From positions 1,240,001 to 1,304,000 of the forward strand of contig SPDT01000002.1 in assembly GCA_008477525.1 (NCBI GenBank): DNA of 64,000 nucleotides, read 5' to 3'. Both the position numbers and the translations under genes were made by a program. This document shows positions 58,224 through 64,000 of the stretch, piece by piece. Source of the stretch: Hypomyces perniciosus. Lineage: Eukaryota; Ascomycota; Sordariomycetes; Hypocreales; Hypocreaceae. Below the pieces are notes generated by a model. It saw only the letters and a list, made by a program, of their open reading frames with translations. It was not told the origin of the DNA and did no database searches. Position 1 is the stretch's first letter. Each line of letters opens with the position of its first letter.

Positions 58224-60150
58224 TGTCGTATCGTATGAGATGGCGTCAACAGTGGTAGACGAGGCGATGTGGAGGGCAATCGAGAGGCCTGAGGGCCATT
58301 GACTATCCGTCTGTCAGTCGCTATGAGGGCTGTGCCGTGATATAGATAAGACTCGACGCGGGGTCGACCACTTGCGTCACATACGGCAAGTCTTGGCTGG
58401 GATGCTGGTAGGCCAGGGGAACGGGGCACATGTCTCCCTGTGTCTCACGGCATCTCAAACCATTGAGGTGCTCGCGATGCTCCGCAGACTGGGCCAGCTC
58501 CCCATGTCATGCTTCTTGTGGCTATGTATGTACGAGTATGCTGGCCTGATGTCGCCGCTTGCCTCTCGGCCACCTTGACAGCGGTTCGAGCCCGCTCATT
58601 ATCCTGCTCAGGACTCTCTCTCATGGCCGTCTGTAGACAGAGGCCCTCGAACGACAGACAGTACGATGCGAGTGAAATGAACACCCTGGACTCGTTTTCA
58701 GAGGTCTAGTTATCCCTTACATAGATACGTATGTACGAAGTACGAAGTACATAGTCGTACTAGTATGCGGAACACTCCGTGAGGCAGAAAACAGCGGCCC
58801 GCGATCCGCGGGGTAGCGTCTCCACTTTCCCCGCTACTATCCGACAGTGCTAGTAGTAGTACGTACTCCGTACTACGGAGTATAGCTAACTGATTGCCAC
58901 GGATTACTCTCATTACGATGGATAAATATTATTACCATGGATGACTCTTATTGCTATAGATGCATTTCAATACTGTCTATATATGACTTCTATCTCGTTA
59001 GCTTTCATGGTTGTAATACGATTGTAAAAGATCCTAATACTACTGATATGATTGTAGTAGTAGTACGAAGTAGTATTTGTATATTTTACTCCGCACTGTC
59101 CCTCCTTTTTTTCGTCCTATATGGTCATAGCGTTTTGCACACAGTACTACTCCGCACGAAGTACTCCGTACAAAGTAGAGAGTACTTTGTGCCAACAGAA
59201 TCATCACCAGCAGCAGCAGAGTCATATCAACAGGTATCATATTGTTCGATCTGCTTCGTACTGCTAAGGACTTTAGCCATCTGGCCAACATTGCTTCCCA
59301 AGGCCCAGCCCCGTGCATAATGTTGTGTATGCTCGACATGGCGAAAAAAAGGGCTATCAGGTCACCACACTCGCAAGGGAACTTCCTGGAAACCGGTGCA
59401 TCAATTAGATATGCATCTCCCAGACCTGATGCACATTTCGGTCCGACTGCAGTGACGAGTGACGAATGAACTGGAAGCCTTCGAAACACACTCATGCGAG
59501 CGTCGGATCATTTCCGTCTCGTCGACAGGTCATTCTCATATCTCAGGAGTACGAAGTACAACCGCATCATTTCATCCATATCGTGGGTCTACTTCGTATT
59601 GTCGCCCCACAACTCCCCTCCGGCAATTGAGGAGTTTCTCAAAAACCCTGTTTCCAGTCTCTGCTCAGATCTCTTGAGGCAATCTCAAGGGAGGGTCAAT
59701 TCCGGGGCACAGCAAAGGAGCCCATGTATATCGGGCGTCGACCGATGCGCCAAGGCCGGCTCCGGCTCGAAAGAGAAGTGAGTGACGTGGTGAAAGCTGC
59801 ATCTGGACTGAGTTGGTTAATATTGTCCGTTATTACCTATATTATGTAGTGTGAGCGAGCGGACACAAGATTGGCGGGGGAGAATGCATCTCGATATGAG
59901 ACACAGCGGCAATCATCGGAAGTAATCATCGGAAGTAGGCGTTGGTGAGGATAAGCACCCAAAAGGCCAAAAGTAAGTCATCAATCTCGTATGCTGTACT
60001 TGTAGTCTCATACATGTTACTACTCGTGATGCAGAATTGAGAACTCCACAACAGCAAGAATAACAAAGCCTCCCTCCAATCAAGTCGCTGCTTCATCATC
60101 ATATGACATATGCAGCTCAGAGCTCTCCTTTCCAGATATTTGCATGAGCT
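58224..60150. other. Intergenic region rich in short motifs
   Basis: No credible gene is seen on either strand. It has the densest set of TACGRAGTA-type motifs in the window (58734, 58741, 58864, 58874, 59064, 59162, 59550, 59590), mixed with AGTAGTAGT runs. Confidence 0.5.
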
Positions 60151-61435
60151 TCACGCCAAGAACTGCTTGAACCAATCCTTCATCCTGATTGTCGCCTCAC
60201 CCACGACGCCAACCAAGCCCTCGGCCACGACGAAATCATGGGCCTCCTTTTCCGAACACTCCAGCCTCACATCAACACCGGTATTCAGCTTCTTCAACCT
60301 GTCAACCAACCCGATTCCTTGGTCGGCCAGAACCTCCCTCCCTCCCACAGTGACGTACAATGTCTTGGTCACGCTGCCGAGCTGGCTCAACCACGACTCG
60401 TGCACGACATTTCGAGCTGCTCCAGCCCAGCTATCGCCTTGGCTGTCGGCCTGCTCAATATCCTGTTTACTGATGGCCTCAGCGGCGAGATCGTTCAGAA
60501 TTTGAACAGAAAGCATATCACTGTGTTCATTCTCCTTGGATGAGCGGCCGCTTAGGTCGGTTCCAGTCCACGGCGAAATGAGAAACACTCCTGCAAGGGG
60601 CTCCCCCAACGGAATGCGTTCGACTTCCTTATGCGGGTGAATCAAATGATGCAGGAGCTGCAACGTCAAACCCCCGCCAGCAGAGTCACCACCAATAATA
60701 ATGTCCTTGGGTTGGAAACCTGCCTTACACAGTTCTGAGAAAGCAGCTGCAGCTTCGCAGAGTTGCGTCGGATACTGTCGGCCTGGAGCTAGGGTATAGT
60801 GTAACGCTGCAACGGCAGTCTCTGTGCCCGACTCAACTCCAGGGAGAATATACGAGTTCCAGCACATCTCCAAGTGGCCAGGCAGGATGGGCAGAACGTA
60901 GCCACCGCCGTGAATGAAAAGCACCACCTTGCTCGCCTTGTGGCGGTTTCCGAGCCAGAGGATGTTGGACTCCCCCACACTCAGCGGCTGGATATCACAT
61001 ACCAGGCGCTCTTGTAGTGCAGGATTTTTGTTGCACTTTGCTTTTTGCTGGATCCACGCCTTGTAGGCCTCAACTGTGGTTGGGCTGATGTATTGAACCT
61101 GGCGGCCGCTGAATGTGGAAAAGATCACCTTGACCCGCGCGCAGATGAAGTAGAGTTGAGAGTTCAGTCCGTTCTTTTTGGCATAGAGAAACAGCCTAGT
61201 GGTATGGTAGGCAAGTCTTGGGGGAACTGAGATACCATCAGATCAGTCAAATGGCCACGGAAAACGGGCATGTGTACGGAGTAGAGGGGAGACAAACCAA
61301 CAAACAGGACGACAGCTGCGAGTTTCAGCTTCTCTCCAAGAGAGAGCCTTGGCTTGTGGGAAGAAGCCTATCACGATCGCGGTTCACATCAGCCTGGCCA
61401 TATCACACACCGAATTCGCTGATGGTGTTCATCAT
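60151..61435 (-). CDS. Alpha/beta hydrolase, HSL-type esterase/lipase
   Basis: The main exon 61226-60151 is certain. Exon 61367-61298 is well supported by frame and by SLGEKLKLAAVVLFV. The first exon (61435-61409, beginning MMNTISEFG) is tentative. Together they give 390 residues. Motifs of the hormone-sensitive-lipase family are clear: FIHGGGYVLP (oxyanion hole), GGDSAGGGL (nucleophile Ser) and an Asp/His end (EKEAHDFV with the catalytic His). A hydrophobic stretch near the N-terminus may anchor it to a membrane. Substrate esters are unknown. The neighbouring genes give no pathway hint. Confidence 0.83.
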
Positions 61436-62237
61436 GCACGCTTACCATTCTGGAATACCACACTGAGAGGTTGTATTCCTCGGTATTAGTAAGACCGTAT
61501 CTGCAGAGAGGAAGCGAATCCCAAAGTCGGCAACCCGTGGGATACGGCAACAATCAAGACAAGATTTTCAGTCAACTTCCAGTCCATTGAATCCTCCTTT
61601 CGGTGTCGGTCTCCGGATTTATACGAAACAGGCATCACAGGTTCCCACATTATTTGCCAAGGTTCTCAGGTTTCAGCTACCCAAGTCTGCGGGGTTTTGC
61701 GGCCATCTATCTTCTTTCGTTGACTTGCATATTGTAATGATAGGGCGTTGCTACTTGGCAAGGGATCGGAGTCTCACGAGGTTGCATTCTGTTTCTGAAG
61801 ATGGAGACTGCGCATTCCGTATTCCGTACTCAGTATACTCGCGGGATCTTTCACACCGCGTTCCCCACCTCACTTGTCCCTCTATCACAGTGTTTATAAA
61901 TGAGATGATTTATTGTTATTATAACTATACCTCTTTTTGAATAACTTGGTATTACTATTATGAGACTTCTCTTAGTTAGTTCTACCGTAAATGTGCGAGA
62001 AGTAAAACATACAGTGGGTATGGCGTAGATGCATTGCCGAGGACCACTTTGACACTTTCTTGCTTCCGTACCCGCATCCGCGCGGGATTTCGCTCGTGCG
62101 GGTCACTAAACTTGGTGACGAGTGGTCCAGAACTATCACAAAACTTTTCTCTTGGAATGCATCACGCATATCTGTGGGCCTCGGTGAAGGCCCCTGTCTT
62201 AGAGTTACAGGGAAGATGGATGTGATGTGGTGTGTAT
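61436..62237. other. Intergenic region
   Basis: No gene is recognised. Short frames such as 61587-61940 are unconserved. It ends where the TIR element begins. Confidence 0.5.
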
Positions 62238-63033
62238 AGTGCCGACCCAGAACCTCGCCACCCCCTAAGATCGCCAGGGTTTTACACCAAAAGTACTACC
62301 TTTTCAAATTTCTATTAAAAGTCCTATATAAAATAAAATTAAATACCTTTATTTAAGATACTTAATTAAATAGATGTTATTTATATATAAAATGTTTATT
62401 TTAAATTATATTATCTATTAATAGAGAAATGAAGTCTAAAAGTAAACGATATAGAAATGTTAATGTTTACATCTATTTCCTTAGGATTCCTTAACATATT
62501 AAATACTTGAATATAAAATTGAGATAGATATAGAGAATTCTATTATTTTAATAATAGTTAATTAATATATACTATTTTATATATAAGCTATAGAGATATT
62601 TTCTAGATTTTTATTTAAAGTATTATTTATAATTAAAAAAACCACTAAGAAATTTAACTAGGAGTAATTATATTATTAAATCTTTAGGTATAGATTATAT
62701 ACTAAAATATAGTAATGTAAAACCTTAGACTTTTATATATTTATTTAGATTTTCTATTTAGATTTGTATACTGTTAAGGAATACTAAGAGAATATATGTA
62801 ATCCTTAACATTTACTTATCTTATACTTTAAAATTCTATTAAAATATCATATAGCTATATATACTGTTTTTATAGCCTAATAATAGAAATATTAGCTAAT
62901 TAAATATATATCTCAGCTTAAGTACCTTATTTTAGGTTTCTATTGAATTTATTATAGTGTATTGAAAAGGTAGTACTTTTGGTGTAAAACCTATAACGAC
63001 CTTAGGGGGCTGGCGAAGTTGTGGGTCGGGACT
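62238..63033. mobile_element. 796-bp TIR element with very AT-rich core (MITE-like)
   Basis: The ends are ~70-bp terminal inverted repeats. The left one runs AGTGCCGACCCAGAAC to AAAAGTACTACCTTTTCAA (62238-~62310); the reverse complement of ~62960-63033 matches it with about ten differences, many of them transitions. The core (62313-62957) is extremely AT-rich, has almost no CG and carries stops in all frames. A clear target-site duplication was not identified. I interpret it as a non-autonomous DNA transposon or the shell of one degraded by RIP. Confidence 0.75.
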
Positions 63034-63299
63034 CTAGCAAGAGATGATATGATGGGAGCGATAGTAATACAGACTCGCCTCATACCGTATGATCCATTGG
63101 CATGTAGGGAGGCTTATTAATGGTAGTATTGGTGGTATGTACGAAGTAGTACAGACAGGATTGGTCTGTCTTGGCCAGTTGTATAAGAAGCTTGGCACAG
63201 TATCATCTTCTGGCAAGATTGAGGTTCCCTTGCATCTTCCTTGGAACCGACGTGTCACAAACATATCCGCCTTCATACCTACCGATCGATCGATTGATC

Positions 63300-64000
63300 A
63301 TGTTCTCCTCTCGAGAAGGTGTAACTGTCGATTCAGTAGCCGCTCCGCTTGTGCGAGTGCTACTGAACCCGCTTGTTGCTGTACCCATAGCCGTTATTTT
63401 CTCTCTCCCGTCCCTCTGGCCAAGCGTTCTTTCACATATCTTCCCCTCCGGCGAGCCGGCTGGGCTCCGTACAGTAGCGTACATCTTAGCAGCGTCCAGC
63501 CTGCTCATGTCACTGAATGATTACCTCAACAGGCAGGTCACCAACAATTGGGTCGATGACCCGACTTGGGACTGGAATGAGGAAGTCGTCGTCGTGACAG
63601 GTGGCAGTAACGGCATCGGAGCGAGCATATCGCAGCAGTTTCTCGAGCGAAACATCCGCACCCGGATTGTCGTTGTGGACTTTGCGCCCCTGAGTTGGAC
63701 ACCCCCCGCAAAATCTCGCGTGTCGTATTACCAGTGCGACTTGAGCAACGCCAATGCTCTCAGAGCTACCTGCCAGCGCATCAAGGATGAGGTCGGACAC
63801 CCTACCGTGTTGTTCAACAATGCTGGCTTGGTTCGTGGAGTGAGCGTTATGGAAGGCTCATATGGCGATATTGAAGCTACGGTGAGGACGAATCTCATCG
63901 CGCCTATGTTGGTGGCAAAGGAGTTCCTCCCGGAAATGGTCAGACGGGATCACGGACATATCATCCACACGGGATCGTTGAGTTGTTACCTCCCAGTACC
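63300..64000 (+). CDS. Short-chain dehydrogenase/reductase, membrane-anchored (5' part, runs off window)
   Basis: The frame from the ATG at 63300 is open to the window end (233 codons). The first ~90 residues hold two hydrophobic stretches (VLLNPLVAVPIAVIFSL and VAYILAASSLLM), then the Rossmann fold begins: VVVVTGGSNGIG cofactor loop, VVVDFAP beta-2 acid (suggesting NAD or mixed preference), CDLSNANAL, NNAGLV and IIHTGSLSCYL with the presumed catalytic Ser near the window end. The YxxxK motif lies beyond the window. The N-terminal anchor and layout resemble RDH/SDR16C-like retinol or lipid dehydrogenases. ATGs further in would delete the anchor, so 63300 is preferred. Confidence 0.85.
   Translation, partial: MFSSREGVTVDSVAAPLVRVLLNPLVAVPIAVIFSLPSLWPSVLSHIFPSGEPAGLRTVAYILAASSLLMSLNDYLNRQVTNNWVDDPTWDWNEEVVVVTGGSNGIGASISQQFLERNIRTRIVVVDFAPLSWTPPAKSRVSYYQCDLSNANALRATCQRIKDEVGHPTVLFNNAGLVRGVSVMEGSYGDIEATVRTNLIAPMLVAKEFLPEMVRRDHGHIIHTGSLSCYLPV

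Overview
The window is nuclear DNA of a filamentous ascomycete (Pezizomycotina). Genes have short introns (about 50-100 nt) with GTAAGT or GTATGT donors and CTAAC/CTGAC-type branch sites. Families are typically fungal: a Zn2Cys6 regulator, a GH71 alpha-1,3-glucanase, a DHA2-type MFS transporter, a Git3-like GPCR and a CFEM/GPI adhesin. The adhesin at 47043-49421 has the architecture of Metarhizium adhesin-like protein MAD1, so a hypocrealean, possibly insect- or nematode-associated fungus is the best guess. No species can be named from the sequence alone.

Layout. 0.5-4 kb: mitochondrial 2-methylcitrate dehydratase and an Lsb1/Pin3-like SH3 protein. 4-11 kb: a frameshifted ankyrin-repeat pseudogene, divergently oriented to a ~1,680-residue protein with an N-terminal HSP90-like (GHKL) ATPase domain and a C-terminal DUF3883/NO VEIN domain that retains PD-(D/E)XK-type nuclease residues. 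11-16.4 kb: gene-poor relic sequence with dispersed repeats and a long imperfect hairpin. 16.4-18.2 kb: MFS transporter. 18.2-24.7 kb: gene-poor, holding a ~49-copy 17-bp minisatellite. 24.7-26.3 kb: GPCR. 26.3-32.3 kb: no credible gene. 32.3-39.4 kb: APH-like kinase, Vms1/ANKZF1, GH71 glucanase and a small Zn2Cys6 factor convergent with the glucanase. 39.4-47 kb: repeat-rich accessory DNA with one coiled-coil hypothetical gene and a decayed copy of part of it. 47-61.4 kb: MAD1-like adhesin, peroxisomal acyl-CoA ligase, GPI-type aspartic protease, Ty3/gypsy RNase H relic, HNH-family protein and alpha/beta hydrolase. 62.2-63.0 kb: a 796-bp element with terminal inverted repeats and a very AT-rich core. 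63.3-64 kb: 5' part of a membrane-anchored SDR.

Genes appear individually controlled; I see no biosynthetic cluster. Surface and secreted functions (adhesin, yapsin-like protease, glucanase, GPCR) fit cell-wall and host or environment interaction. The main items for follow-up are the GHKL-ATPase/DUF3883 gene facing the ankyrin pseudogene, the 17-bp minisatellite, the TIR element at 62.2 kb, and a short motif, TACGRAGTA, found about 35 times in non-coding DNA and not found by eye in any exon.
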